Of a DNA stretch of 64,000 nt, positions 17,380 to 26,409 are shown one piece after another; the first letter of the stretch is position 1, and the number at the start of each line of letters is the position of its first letter. Source of the DNA: Candidatus Bathyarchaeota archaeon (GTDB lineage Archaea; Thermoproteota; Bathyarchaeia; Bathyarchaeales; Bathycorpusculaceae); contig JAOAIX010000004.1 in assembly GCA_026414485.1 (NCBI GenBank), forward strand, positions 10,824 through 74,823. The letters run 5' to 3'. Under the pieces are notes generated by a model, which had not been told where the DNA came from, did not search any database, and worked only from the letters and a program-made list of their open reading frames with translations. Made by a program: the position numbers and the translations under genes.

Positions 17380-17911
17380 AGAAGCCATTCTCAAGAAGTG
17401 GGAAGAGCAACCGATGCTTCGACCTCGCATAGAGAAAGTTGTTGTTAACTTGAACGTTGGTAAATCAGGCGAACCCTTAGAAAAAGCCTTCAAAGTTCTC
17501 AAAGAAATTGCAGGTCAAACTCCCGTTAAGAAGAACGCCAAAAAAAGTATACGCGATTTTGGGATTCGCCAAGGCGAACCAATTGCCTGCGTAGTCACAT
17601 TGAGGCGACAGAAAGCAATTGACTTTCTCAAGAAAGTCTTGCCTGTAGTGGACAACAAAATTTCCCGTAAATCTTTTGACGATCGAGGTAACTTCGCATT
17701 TGGTTTAACAGAACATATTGAAATTCCAGGCGTCAAGTATGACCCTGATATAGGCATATTCGGCATGGATATTTGTGTCACGCTCAATCGACCAGGTGAC
17801 CGGGTAAGCGACCGCCGAAAGCAAAGAGCAAAAATTGGTCACAAACACGTTTTGACGGTGGAAGAAGCAATTTTGTTTACCAAACAAACGTTGGGAGTTG
17901 AAATTGTTTAA
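17372..17911 (+). CDS. rplE: Ribosomal protein L5 (uL5)
   Basis: 179 residues from TTG at 17372, preceded by GGAGGCGG and overlapping the end of S4e. Family signatures: [51 protein letters not shown] and the [27 protein letters not shown] block. It binds 5S rRNA and the central protuberance. Confidence 0.97.
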   Translation: MSEEAILKKWEEQPMLRPRIEKVVVNLNVGKSGEPLEKAFKVLKEIAGQTPVKKNAKKSIRDFGIRQGEPIACVVTLRRQKAIDFLKKVLPVVDNKISRKSFDDRGNFAFGLTEHIEIPGVKYDPDIGIFGMDICVTLNRPGDRVSDRRKQRAKIGHKHVLTVEEAILFTKQTLGVEIV

Positions 17912-17925
17912 TTAGAGGGAAAATA

Positions 17926-18090
17926 ATGGCTAAGCAACAATTGAAGAAAGAAAGGAAATACGGTAAAGGCGCCAGACCCTGTCACCGCTGTGGTGCTTAT
18001 GGTCCAGTTATTCGGCGTTACAATTTATATATCTGTAGACACTGTTTCAGAGAAGCTGCACCGAAACTTGGCTTCAAAAAATATGAGTGA
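17926..18090 (+). CDS. rpsN: Ribosomal protein S14 (uS14), zinc-binding form
   Basis: A short gene of 54 residues beginning ATGGCTAAGCAACAA at 17926 and ending TGA at 18088-18090. It has the four-cysteine zinc motif CHRCG...CRHC and the C-terminal [14 protein letters not shown] typical of archaeal uS14. It lies exactly where expected, between L5 and S8, with AGAGGGAAA upstream. Confidence 0.96.
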   Translation: MAKQQLKKERKYGKGARPCHRCGAYGPVIRRYNLYICRHCFREAAPKLGFKKYE

Positions 18091-18101
18091 GGTAGAATGT
18101 A

Positions 18102-18485
18102 ATGGACACTTTAACAAATGGCTTAATCACCATAATAAACAATGAGATGCGTAACAAACGCGAATGTGTAATCAGTCCTGCCTCTAAACTTTTAGGCCGG
18201 GTGCTAAGGATAATGCAGCTTAACGGTTACATAGGGGAATTTGAGTTCATCGATGACGGCCGCTCTGGAAAGTTTAAGGTTCAACTTATGGGCAGAATCA
18301 ACAAATGTGGCTCCATTAAACCACGTTTTCCTGTTCAGGTAGACGAATTTGAAGAGTGGGAGAAAAAGTTCTTGCCCTCAAGAAACGTCGGTATCCTCGT
18401 GGTTTCTACATCAAAAGGTGTAATTGCCCACAAGGACGCACAAGAAAAGAACGTTGGGGGCCGATTGCTAGCTTTCGTTTATTAG
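18102..18485 (+). CDS. rpsH: Ribosomal protein S8 (uS8)
   Basis: 127 residues. [47 protein letters not shown] and the C-terminal [34 protein letters not shown] are typical archaeal uS8, a primary 16S rRNA binder that in several organisms also represses its own operon. ATG at 18102. Confidence 0.97.
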   Translation: MDTLTNGLITIINNEMRNKRECVISPASKLLGRVLRIMQLNGYIGEFEFIDDGRSGKFKVQLMGRINKCGSIKPRFPVQVDEFEEWEKKFLPSRNVGILVVSTSKGVIAHKDAQEKNVGGRLLAFVY

Positions 18486-18495
18486 GTGAATCATT

Positions 18496-19041
18496 ATGCG
18501 GTTACCAGAAATTTCCAGAACTATTCCAATTCCTGATGGCGTAGTGATCACTGTGGACAACAAAAAAGTCACGGTTAAAGGTAGCAAGGCCACGCTTTGC
18601 CGTGATTTCTCCAACACCAACATCACAATTGAAACTGACGGTAAAACAGTGCGTGTTGGTGCAAAATGGCCCCGTAAAAAAGAATCTGCTTTAGTGGGCA
18701 CGGTCGAATCACATATTAAAAACATGATAGTTGGCGCCACTAAAGGTTTCACGTATAAAATGAAAATTGTGTTTTCTCACTTTCCAATCACTGTAAAAAT
18801 CCAAGGCAAATCTGTTTTAGTTGAAAACTTTACCGGTGAACGGAGAGCACGAAGTGCCAAGATTCTTGGCGATGTTAAAGTAAAACTCGATAACGACGAT
18901 CTGATTATTCAGGGTGCGTCACTGGAAGATGTGAGTCAAACAGCTGCAAACATTGAGAACATGACCAGAGTCACCAATAAAGATCCTCGTGTTTTCTTGG
19001 ATGGCATTTTTGTTTATGAACGGAATGAGGGAATGGATTAA
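18496..19041 (+). CDS. rplF: Ribosomal protein L6 (uL6)
   Basis: 181 residues. Duplicated L6 fold with ISRTIPIPDGVVITVDNKKVTVKGSKATL, the KNMIVGATKGFTYKMKIVFSHFPITVKIQG centre, and the conserved FTGERRARSAKI and NIENMTRVTNKDPRVFLDGIFVYE end. Binds 23S rRNA near the factor-binding site. The L32e start follows its stop by one base. Confidence 0.97.
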   Translation: MRLPEISRTIPIPDGVVITVDNKKVTVKGSKATLCRDFSNTNITIETDGKTVRVGAKWPRKKESALVGTVESHIKNMIVGATKGFTYKMKIVFSHFPITVKIQGKSVLVENFTGERRARSAKILGDVKVKLDNDDLIIQGASLEDVSQTAANIENMTRVTNKDPRVFLDGIFVYERNEGMD

Positions 19042-19042
19042 G

Positions 19043-19573
19043 ATGACTGAGAAGAAAGAGCTTACAGTGAGAAACGCGCTTAAAGTCCGCCTTCGTGCCA
19101 AAAGTAAGAAACCTGCATTTGTACGCCCTGAAAGTTGGCGATATGCCAAGTTCAGTACAAGTTGGCGCCGCCCTCGCGGTTTAGACAATAAAGTTCGACG
19201 TAAAATCAAGGGTTGGCCGCCTGCTCCAAGCACAGGCTACCGTGGTCCAAAAGTTGCGCGCGGTTTACATCCATCTGGATATGAAGAAGTTATTGTCCAT
19301 AATGTTGAGGAGATCAACAAAATTAACATTCAAACGCAGGCAGCACGTATCGCTCACACAGTTGGCAAGAAAAAACGTGTGATGATTATCGCTGAAGCCA
19401 GAAAACTCGGCGTAACTGTACTGAATGCTAAGGAAGTCAAAGAACCTGTTAAAGAAGAAACTGAAGATAAAACCGAAGAAACTACGGCCAAGACAAAGGA
19501 AGCGACAGTCGAGCAAGTGTCGAAAGAAAAATCAAAAAATAATAAAACTCAAAAGGAAGCTGAGAAACAATGA
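19043..19573 (+). CDS. rpl32e: Ribosomal protein L32e (eL32) with charged tail
   Basis: 176 residues from ATG at 19043, one base after the L6 stop; longer versions would overlap L6. The eL32 core is clear in RPESWRYAKFSTSWRRPRGLDNKVRRKIKGWPPAPSTGYRGPK and RGLHPSGYEEVIVHNVEEI. Residues after about 132 are a Lys/Glu/Thr-rich extension. Ends in an ATGA overlap with L19e. Confidence 0.96.
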   Translation: MTEKKELTVRNALKVRLRAKSKKPAFVRPESWRYAKFSTSWRRPRGLDNKVRRKIKGWPPAPSTGYRGPKVARGLHPSGYEEVIVHNVEEINKINIQTQAARIAHTVGKKKRVMIIAEARKLGVTVLNAKEVKEPVKEETEDKTEETTAKTKEATVEQVSKEKSKNNKTQKEAEKQ

Positions 19574-20025
19574 CAAACTTAACTAATCAGAGGCGTTTAG
19601 CCGCTGAAATTATGAAAGTTGGACGCAATCGTGTTTGGATAGATCCAACCCGAATTTCAGATGTTGAATCTGCCATTACCCGCGAAGAAATTCGCAAACT
19701 GGTTCACGAAAAAGTGATTGCTACTTTACCCATTCAAGGTGTCAGTCGCGGTCGCGCTAAAACTATCCAAGCAAAGAAACGTAAAGGACGACGTAAAGGT
19801 CCAGGCAGCAAAAGTGGTACTCCACGGGCAGTGATCTCCAAGAAAGAAGCTTGGATGACCAAAATTCGTTCTCTGCGTCGTCGACTTCGCGAACTCAAAG
19901 ATAGTCGAATTATCACCGAGAGCAATTACAGGGAACTGTACATGATTGCTGGCAGTGGTAGGTTCTCTTCAGTTGCAGACCTAGAACGCTACGTAAAGGC
20001 TCATGATATGTGGAGGAAACGTTAA
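19570..20025 (+). CDS. rpl19e: Ribosomal protein L19e (eL19)
   Basis: 151 residues. NLTNQRRLAAEIMKVGRNRVWIDPTRISDVESAITREEIRKLV and the arginine-rich RGRAKTIQAKKRKGRRKGPGSKSGTPRA are diagnostic of eL19, which forms an inter-subunit bridge. The stop codon is in a TAATG overlap with the L18 start. Confidence 0.97.
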   Translation: MTNLTNQRRLAAEIMKVGRNRVWIDPTRISDVESAITREEIRKLVHEKVIATLPIQGVSRGRAKTIQAKKRKGRRKGPGSKSGTPRAVISKKEAWMTKIRSLRRRLRELKDSRIITESNYRELYMIAGSGRFSSVADLERYVKAHDMWRKR

Positions 20026-20924
20026 TGGCAAAGAGTTCACGTTACAGAGTTCAACTCCGACGTCGCCGAGAGAGAAAAACCGACTACCAAGCACGAAAGG
20101 CCTTTGTTCTATCTGGTAAACCACGGTTGGTTAGTCGCAGCTCCTTAAAGAACACAACAGTCCAAATTATCATAGCTAAACCTCATGGTGATGAAGTTTT
20201 AGCTTCCGCACACACTCACGAACTTGCAAAGTACGGGTGGAAGGCAGCCACAGGCAACCTACCCGCTGCTTATCTAACCGGTTTACTCTGCGGTTTGAAA
20301 GCTAAAGCCAAAGGGGTAACCGAGGCGATCCTCGACATAGGATTAGTTTCACCCACAAAAGGTTCCAAAGTTTTCACAGTGCTAAGTGGAGTTTTGGATG
20401 CCGGAATATCTGTGCCTCATGATGACGAGAAAATTCTCAAGGGGCGCGTTGAGGGTGAACACATTGTTGCGTACGCGGAGAGTTTGGGTGCACCGGAAGG
20501 TTACACCCCTACATTTTCAACGTACATCGCCAAGGGACTTTCACCTTTAACATTAACTGAACACTTAGCCGAGGTCAAAACTGCAATATTGGCTGCTTTC
20601 GGCATTACCTCCAAGGTTGAATCCAAAGCGAAAGCCAAGCCTAAAATTGCTGCTAACCCTGAATCCAAAGCAAAACCTGAAGCAAAAAATGAAGCCAAAC
20701 CTTCACCAAAAAGTGAAATCAAAGCTGAAGCTAAAGTTACCTCTCTGTCTGAGATGAAAGTCGCATCTGAAAGTGACGTCACTGCTCAACCTAAAAAAGC
20801 TAAGACCACTGCTAAGCCAAAGAAAGCTTCAGCTAAAGATGTCAAGCCCGCTGACGGTGAGACCAAATCCAGTCAGAAAAATGGTGTAAAAAAGACTGCT
20901 AAAACTGGTGGGAAGAAGGAATAA
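20025..20924 (+). CDS. rplR: Ribosomal protein L18 (uL18) with long Lys/Ala tail
   Basis: 299 residues from ATG at 20025 (TAATG overlap with L19e). The first ~190 residues are archaeal uL18: RYRVQLRRRRERKTDYQARK, KPRLVSRSSLKNTTVQIIIAKPHGDEVLASAHTHEL, and GLLCGLKAKAKGVTEAILDIG. It binds 5S rRNA. The remaining ~100 residues are low-complexity repeats of KAKPEAKNEAK type, far beyond the usual ~200 residue length. Confidence 0.96.
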   Translation: MAKSSRYRVQLRRRRERKTDYQARKAFVLSGKPRLVSRSSLKNTTVQIIIAKPHGDEVLASAHTHELAKYGWKAATGNLPAAYLTGLLCGLKAKAKGVTEAILDIGLVSPTKGSKVFTVLSGVLDAGISVPHDDEKILKGRVEGEHIVAYAESLGAPEGYTPTFSTYIAKGLSPLTLTEHLAEVKTAILAAFGITSKVESKAKAKPKIAANPESKAKPEAKNEAKPSPKSEIKAEAKVTSLSEMKVASESDVTAQPKKAKTTAKPKKASAKDVKPADGETKSSQKNGVKKTAKTGGKKE

Positions 20925-21571
20925 TGTCACGAGAAAGAGAAGAACGTCCAAAAGTTAACTTAGAAGCGTGGGTTCCAAAAACCCGTTTAGGTAAAATGAT
21001 ACAGGAAGGCAAAATCACTTCGATTGAAGAAGTTTTCCTGAGCGGTATGAAAATCAGCGAACCCCAGATTGTAGATGCACTGATTCCTGATCTGCAAGAA
21101 GAGGTCATAAACATTAACCTAGTTCAGAAGCAAACTGACGCCGGTGAAAAGTCAAGATTTAAAGCTATCGTTTGCGTTGGTAACCGCGACGGTTACCTTG
21201 GTTTAGGACAAGGAAAAGCAAGTCAGGTTCGCAACGCCATAGAAAAAGCCGCAGCGGATGCCCGATTGAACATAGTTCCAATTAAACGGGGTTGTGGAAG
21301 TTGGGAGTGCGGTTGCGGTAGAGGGCACTCCGTGCCTTTCCAGATCGAAGGCAAATGTGGTAGTGTTAGAGTAGTGGTTGTTCCTGGTCCAAGAGGCTTA
21401 GGAATTGTCGCCAGCGAAGTTGCTAAAATCATCATGGGTCTAGCAGGCGTCAAAGACCTCTGGACGCGAACTTATGGCTCAACGCGGACAATTCCTTCGT
21501 TTGCCTGTGCAGTGTTTGATGCTCTCAAGAAGACATATAACTTGATTACTCCAGCGGATTGGGTGAAATAA
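20924..21571 (+). CDS. rpsE: Ribosomal protein S5 (uS5)
   Basis: 215 residues. WVPKTRLGKMIQEGKITSIEEVF, the double-stranded RNA-binding part RFKAIVCVGNRDGYLGLGQGKASQVRNAIEKA, and RVVVVPGPRGLGIVASEVAKIIMGLAGVKDLWTRTYGSTRT match archaeal uS5. The GCGSWECGCGRGHSVPF insertion is normal in archaea. Starts in a TAATG overlap with L18; L30 follows after one base. Confidence 0.97.
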   Translation: MSREREERPKVNLEAWVPKTRLGKMIQEGKITSIEEVFLSGMKISEPQIVDALIPDLQEEVININLVQKQTDAGEKSRFKAIVCVGNRDGYLGLGQGKASQVRNAIEKAAADARLNIVPIKRGCGSWECGCGRGHSVPFQIEGKCGSVRVVVVPGPRGLGIVASEVAKIIMGLAGVKDLWTRTYGSTRTIPSFACAVFDALKKTYNLITPADWVK

Positions 21572-21572
21572 C

Positions 21573-22061
21573 ATGTCAGAACAACAACCTCAGACTTGCA
21601 AATGCCTTATTGTTGTGAAAGTACGCGGTGACATCAGTGCCCAACGTGAAGCAAAAGAAACTTTAGATCTGCTACATCTAAATCACACTAACCACGCGAT
21701 AATAATTGACAACAGACCTGCATTTTTAGGTATGTTACAACGTGCCCACAACTACGTGACTTGGGGTGAGGCGACAAAAGAAACGGTGATGCTCATGCTC
21801 AAGAAACGTGGCAAGTTAACTGGGGGCAAAACATTAACTGAAGAAAACGTGCAGCTGCTGGGCTACAAGTCGATTGACGAACTCGCTGACGCCATATTTA
21901 CCTGCAAAGCACAACAGTGGAAACTTGGGATGCAACCGGTTTTCAAATTACATCCACCCACGAAAGGCTATAAAGGCAAGACCAAAAAAAGCTTCAAAGC
22001 GGGCGGCGAAGCAGGATATCGTGGCGAAGCTATCAACGAGTTAATCAAACGTATGGTCTAG
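21573..22061 (+). CDS. rpmD: Ribosomal protein L30 (uL30)
   Basis: 162 residues, the long archaeal form: KCLIVVKVRGDISAQREAKETLDLLHLNHTNHAIIIDNRPAFLGMLQRAHNYVTWGE, then FKLHPPTKGYKGKTKKSFKAGGEAGYRGEAINELIKRMV. It closes the operon: the L15 and SecY genes that normally follow in archaea are found at 45 kb instead. A T-rich run follows the stop. Confidence 0.97.
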   Translation: MSEQQPQTCKCLIVVKVRGDISAQREAKETLDLLHLNHTNHAIIIDNRPAFLGMLQRAHNYVTWGEATKETVMLMLKKRGKLTGGKTLTEENVQLLGYKSIDELADAIFTCKAQQWKLGMQPVFKLHPPTKGYKGKTKKSFKAGGEAGYRGEAINELIKRMV

Positions 22062-22065
22062 TCCC

Positions 22066-22093
22066 CTATTCTCTTTATTCAGTCAATTTTTTA
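22066..22093 (+). terminator. T-rich terminator of the ribosomal operon
   Basis: Immediately after the L30 stop the non-template strand reads TATTCTCTTTATTCAGTC followed by AATTTTTTAAG, the oligo-T type of archaeal intrinsic terminator, with no hairpin needed. Confidence 0.4.
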
Positions 22094-22197
22094 AGTCAAA
22101 ACTAAGTACCAGTATTAAAAAATAATTCTAAACATTCTTCAAAGCAATTTCTGTGAAATTTGTTAGCTTGAAACTGTGCAGTAAACGGTAAGACACT

Positions 22198-22208
22198 AAA
22201 TATATATG
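22198..22208 (+). promoter_or_regulatory. TATA box of ilvC
   Basis: AAATATATATG about 60 bases before the ilvC ATG; the predicted start near 22230 gives a leader of roughly 35 bases. Confidence 0.5.
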
Positions 22209-22263
22209 AGGATAATTCTTAAATCCCCCACTCTTATACAGTAAACAACTCTGAGGCATCAAA

Positions 22264-23328
22264 ATGGTAAAAATGAACTTCGGCGGAGTAGAAGAAGACG
22301 TCATAACACGCGAAGAATTTCCTATACAAAAAGCACAACAAATTTTAAAAAATGAAGTGGTTGTCTCGCTGGGGTACGGCATTCAGGGCAGAGCACAAGC
22401 CCTCAATATGAGAGACAACGGCATAAAAGTAATTGTGGGCCAAGAAAGTACAGGTGTCCACAAGTCATATTATGACTTGGCAGTCCAAGATGGTTGGGTA
22501 CCTGGTAAAACTCTCTTTTCCATGGAGGAAGCAGCAAAGAAGGGCACAATTAAAATGTTTCTACTTACAGATGCAGGGCAAAAAGAAGCTTGGCCAACCA
22601 TCAAAAAGACTCTCAAAAAAGGGGACGCGCTCTACTTCAGTCATGGTTTCTCCGTCGTATACAAAGAGCAAACAGGAGTTGTGCCTCCCAAAGACATCGA
22701 CGTTATACTTGTTGCGCCAAAAGGCTCAGGTACATCAGTAAGACGTAACTTCGTCGATGGCGCAGGAATAAACAGCAGCTTTGCAGTTTTCCAAGACGCT
22801 ACTGGCAAAGCTGAAGACCGCGCAAAGGCCATAGGCATAGCTATAGGTTCAGGCTACCTGTTTCCCACAACTTTCGAAAAAGAAGTCTACAGCGATCTCA
22901 CAGGTGAACGTGGTGTCCTTATGGGCGCCCTTGCAGGCATAATGGAAGCCCAGTATAACACTCTGCGTGAACGTGGGCACAGCCCCAGCGAAGCCTTCAA
23001 CGAAACAGTCGAAGAACTCACTCAAAGCCTCATCAGGCTAGTTGACGAAAACGGCATGGACTGGATGTACTGTAACTGTAGCGAAACCGCTCGCATCGGC
23101 GCGCTCAGATGGAGAACCCGCTTCCGAGAAGCTACTAAACCCCTGTTTGACTCACTTTACGACTTAGTTGCGGCAGGAGAAGAAACCCGTATTGTCCTCC
23201 AAAAAAGCAAAGACCCAGACTACAGACAGAAACTTGCTGAAGAACTTAAAGCTCTAGGTAATTCTGAAATGTGGCGTGCAGGGGCAACCGTGCGTTCCCT
23301 CAGACCAAAGAAACCTAAAACTGATTAA
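22264..23328 (+). CDS. ilvC: Ketol-acid reductoisomerase
   Basis: 354 residues, class I KARI of branched-chain amino acid synthesis (acetolactate to dihydroxyisovalerate, NAD(P)H and Mg2+). The Rossmann loop is VVSLGYGIQGRAQALNMRDNGIKVIVG; in the KARI domain GIAIGSGYLFPTTFEKEVYSDLTGERGVLMG supplies the metal-binding Asp and Glu. The cofactor loop after beta2 reads GQESTG, so the NADH/NADPH preference is not obvious. No other ilv gene is adjacent, and it has its own promoter. ATG at 22264, with a second ATG four codons on (22276). Confidence 0.96.
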   Translation: MVKMNFGGVEEDVITREEFPIQKAQQILKNEVVVSLGYGIQGRAQALNMRDNGIKVIVGQESTGVHKSYYDLAVQDGWVPGKTLFSMEEAAKKGTIKMFLLTDAGQKEAWPTIKKTLKKGDALYFSHGFSVVYKEQTGVVPPKDIDVILVAPKGSGTSVRRNFVDGAGINSSFAVFQDATGKAEDRAKAIGIAIGSGYLFPTTFEKEVYSDLTGERGVLMGALAGIMEAQYNTLRERGHSPSEAFNETVEELTQSLIRLVDENGMDWMYCNCSETARIGALRWRTRFREATKPLFDSLYDLVAAGEETRIVLQKSKDPDYRQKLAEELKALGNSEMWRAGATVRSLRPKKPKTD

Positions 23329-23332
23329 ACCC

Positions 23333-23351
23333 TTCTTTTCCTTTTTATTTT
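23333..23351 (+). terminator. T-rich terminator of ilvC
   Basis: TTCTTTTCCTTTTTATTTT lies four bases after the ilvC stop, an archaeal oligo-T terminator candidate. Confidence 0.4.
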
Positions 23352-23442
23352 AATTGATCCAAGTTCCTGACTCCTTTCCTACGTTAATCTTTTATACAAC
23401 AACTATGAGCTTTGCTCCACAGAGGTTATACGAGTCGTTCAC

Positions 23443-24797
23443 ATGAACTCAACCACTATAGCAGCATTAGCAATCTTCGCTGTGACTTTAGTTTTGATGA
23501 TTAAACGTCCTCGAGGTTTGAAGCTAGGCTATGCCGCAGGTATAGGTGCCGTAGCCTCTGTTTCTCTGGGAACTGTTTCTTTGGGCGAAGCGGCCACAGC
23601 GTTTATGGATATCTGGGACGCTGCGTTGGCATTCATTGGCATTGTGGCATTATCAGTAACATTGGACGCAATGGGCTTTTTCAAGTGGGCCGCACTACGG
23701 GTGGTAAAACTGGCAGCCGGCAGTGGAATCCGGCTCTACTTTCTATGTTTCACTTTTAACAGCCGCTGTAAGCATATTGTTTGCAAATGACAGTGCCGTA
23801 TTAATTTTGACTACCATTGTGCTGGAAATCGTTAGTCAACTGAAAATTGATGAAAAAGCAGACTTGCCTATCTCTTCTCCGCTGGACTTGTTGCAGATAC
23901 TGCGGCTATGCCACTAATCACAAGTAACCCCGTTAACATCGTAAGCGCTGATTTTTTCAAATACAGTTTTGTTGACCATCTAATTTTCATGGGACCTGTT
24001 GCCGTGGCAACTGTTGCAAGTAGCATGTTGCTGGTTTATGTCTTTTTCAGAAAAAAATTCCCAGAGTCTACGACGTTAAACTTGTAGATGTTTTGATCAG
24101 CGGTTCACAACCCATTGTACCTGCTTTGTTGAAGGTAAGCATCGGTACTTTGATTGCAATTGACGCCGGTTATGTTTTAGCTTCATGGAGTAGAATTCCT
24201 GTTTCGCTGATTATCTGCTCAGGCGCACTGTTTCTTATAGTTTACTGGGTTTCTTTACATGGTGTAACACAGTTTAATGGAGAATGGAAAGGTCTGAAAC
24301 GTTTAGCCAAAGAAATCAACTGGGACATTGTACTTTTTATGCTCAGCATTTTCCTTGTGGTTCAAGGTTTAAAGAATGTAGGAATAACTGGACTGCTATC
24401 ATCAATTTTAATTGCAAGCAGCGTGCTCCCCGCGGTTTTAGGTGTATTAGTCCCAAGTTTGGTAGTGACCATCGGCGCAAGTTTCATGAATAATTGGCCT
24501 ATGACTATCCTAGGTCTGATTAGCATTAAAGAGGCACTAACTATGGCAAACTTAAGTGGTCAGGTCGTAACAGGATTGATCTTCAGTAACATCATTGGCA
24601 ATAACTTGGGACCACACTTTTTCCCACTTGGTTCATTGGCGATCCTTATGTGGTTAGAGTGCATGAAGCGAAAAGGAGTCAAAATAAGCCTTAGAGCCTA
24701 TATCAAAGTTGGAGCTGTGCTGTCTTTAGCTGAAGTTGCAATTGCCTCTTTGGTTCTTTGGATTGAACTGAGTATGGGTTTCAGTTTGCCACTATAA
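23443..24797 (+). pseudogene. ArsB/NhaD-type ion transporter gene broken by three frameshifts
   Basis: The pieces together encode one transporter of about 445 residues of the ArsB/citrate-transporter superfamily. Piece 1 reads in frame 1 to about 23745 (IWDAALAFIGIVALSVTLDAMGFFKWAAL). Piece 2 shifts frame for YVSLLTAAVSILFANDSAVLILT. Piece 3, from about 23866, returns to frame 1 for YLFSAGLVADTAAMPLITS and the NPVNIVSADFF motif, and ends at TAG 24085. Piece 4, from a shift at the A7 run 24051-24057, runs YDVKLVDVL to the normal end with NNWPMTILGLISI and ISNIIGNNLGPHFFPLGS-like segments. Three lesions in one gene, while its neighbours are intact, favour a true pseudogene; assembly error is the alternative. 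Family fits arsenite or Na+/H+ export. Confidence 0.75.
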
Positions 24798-24933
24798 AGA
24801 CGTGGAGGCCCTTTTTCTCTATCAAACGTGCGTTGCAACCCTTACATATGATTAATTCACCACAAAGTATATCTCTCTTGCTAAAACTGCTTAAGCAGTT
24901 TCAAAAATAAACGGTAAGGAGAGCGAAGTTACA

Positions 24934-25641
24934 TTGACCATAAAAGCAGTCATCTTTGACCTCGACGGGACAATTACAGTTTTCAATTTAGACTATAAGA
25001 GGACGCGTGGAGAGGTGCGTAGTTATCTTCTCAATGCAGGTATCCCTGATTCTATGCTTAAAATGAACGAAGGGGTCTTTGAAATGCTCAAAAAAGCCGA
25101 AATTTACCTCGCACACAAAGGTAAACCAACTAACGCTTCAAAAGTCCGTAAAGACGTTCTCAAAATAATTGAAACATATGAGTTTGAAGCTGCCAAACAA
25201 ACAAGTTTACTCTCAGGTACTCTTGAAACTCTAAAAACTCTGAGACACTCAGATTTAAAAATTGGGTTATGCACCATAAATAGCGAAAAGTCCACAACAT
25301 ACCTTCTTGAACGTTTTAAACTCCAAGAATATTTTGATGCAATTGCTTCAAGAGACGATGTTGAAAAAGTAAAACCCAGCCCTGATCATCTCCAGGCAGT
25401 AATCAAAAAGTTAAATGTGACACCCAAAGAAACTGTTGTTGTGGGTGATAGTATAAACGATATGCAGGGCGCAAAAGAACTCAACGCTATAGCGGTTGGT
25501 CTAACTTCTGGTGTTTCTACTCAAAAACAGCTAATTACTTACGGCGCCCACTACATTATCACTTCCATAACCGACTTACCAATTCTAATTGAGAGATTAA
25601 ACAAGTTTGAACCCAATTTAAGCGATGAAGGGCCTTGCTAA
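24934..25641 (+). CDS. HAD-superfamily hydrolase (phosphoglycolate phosphatase-like)
   Basis: 235 residues. Motif I FDLDGTITVF (nucleophile Asp), a helical cap, motif II near LCTINS, motif III lysine in EKVKPSPDHL, and motif IV GDSINDMQGAKE. This is the HAD subfamily IA pattern of phosphoglycolate phosphatase and beta-phosphoglucomutase; the substrate cannot be read from sequence. TTG at 24934 follows GGTAAGGAGAGCG. It converges on a second HAD gene 68 bases away. Confidence 0.85.
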   Translation: MTIKAVIFDLDGTITVFNLDYKRTRGEVRSYLLNAGIPDSMLKMNEGVFEMLKKAEIYLAHKGKPTNASKVRKDVLKIIETYEFEAAKQTSLLSGTLETLKTLRHSDLKIGLCTINSEKSTTYLLERFKLQEYFDAIASRDDVEKVKPSPDHLQAVIKKLNVTPKETVVVGDSINDMQGAKELNAIAVGLTSGVSTQKQLITYGAHYIITSITDLPILIERLNKFEPNLSDEGPC

Positions 25642-25709
25642 ATCACCTTCATTTACTTGGTACACAATTACTAGAAATGGGGGTTACTGCAAGTGGCAAA
25701 GGCGGCGTT

Positions 25710-26381
25710 TTAAGTTGGAACGCTGCCAAAGATGAACTCAAAAATCTTGTCTTTTTCAATTAAAGAATTCACAATTAAGTTAGGCTCTGCAGCTTTAAGC
25801 TCATTTCTAGAATAAACTCCAGTGAGAACTGCAATGCATCCCATTTTTGCAGCCCTTGCAGCCTCAACCCCAAAAATTGAATCTTCAACAACAACACATT
25901 TTTCAGGTTTTGTTCCCAGTTTTAAGGCACATTTAAGAAAAATGGCGGGGTTAGGTTTAGAAACCGCTACTTCTTCTGTTGTAACAACTGTGTTGAAGAA
26001 TGCAGCGGTCTTAGTGGACATAAGAAGGTGTTCTATTACTCTTTTATTGTTCATAGATGCCAAACCTAACTTCACTTTGCTCTGTAACATTTGTAAAAGC
26101 TCAAAAGCTCCTGGAAATAACTGAATTTCGTTGCTCAAATCGATTTCAGCTTGAATTTTTGTGTCCACCAGCTTTTTAATTAATTGTTCATCAAAACTCA
26201 CTTTTTGAGACCGCAATATTTCCCGAAATGTTTCAGCAGCACCTATGCCGATGCGTCGTTCAATGAATTCGTCAGTTACATCACAATGTACTTCATGTAG
26301 AGCTTTATGAAAAGAAACAAGTATAGCTTTCCTTGTATCCGCGAGAGTACCGTCCCAGTCGAAGATTACTGCTTCAAACAT
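25710..26381 (-). CDS. HAD-superfamily hydrolase (beta-phosphoglucomutase/phosphatase-like)
   Basis: 223 residues. Motif I IFDWDGTLADT, cap domain with RRIGIGAAETFREIL, motif II ASMNNK, motif III VSKPNPAIF and motif IV VVEDSIFGVEAARAAKMG. Typical subfamily IA. The second Asp of motif I supports phosphatase or mutase chemistry, with the substrate unknown. Only distantly similar to the HAD gene just upstream, so not a recent duplicate. ATG at 26381; 28 bases separate it from the proC stop upstream on the same strand, so the two may be cotranscribed. Confidence 0.85.
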   Translation of the reverse strand: MFEAVIFDWDGTLADTRKAILVSFHKALHEVHCDVTDEFIERRIGIGAAETFREILRSQKVSFDEQLIKKLVDTKIQAEIDLSNEIQLFPGAFELLQMLQSKVKLGLASMNNKRVIEHLLMSTKTAAFFNTVVTTEEVAVSKPNPAIFLKCALKLGTKPEKCVVVEDSIFGVEAARAAKMGCIAVLTGVYSRNELKAAEPNLIVNSLIEKDKIFEFIFGSVPT

Positions 26382-26409
26382 TTAGAACCATCCAAAATGA
26401 CGGAAACAA

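Noticed and set aside
20600-20900. Tandem DNA repeat in L18
   Set aside because: The Lys/Ala/Glu/Pro tail is low complexity at protein level, but the DNA units are not regular tandem copies.
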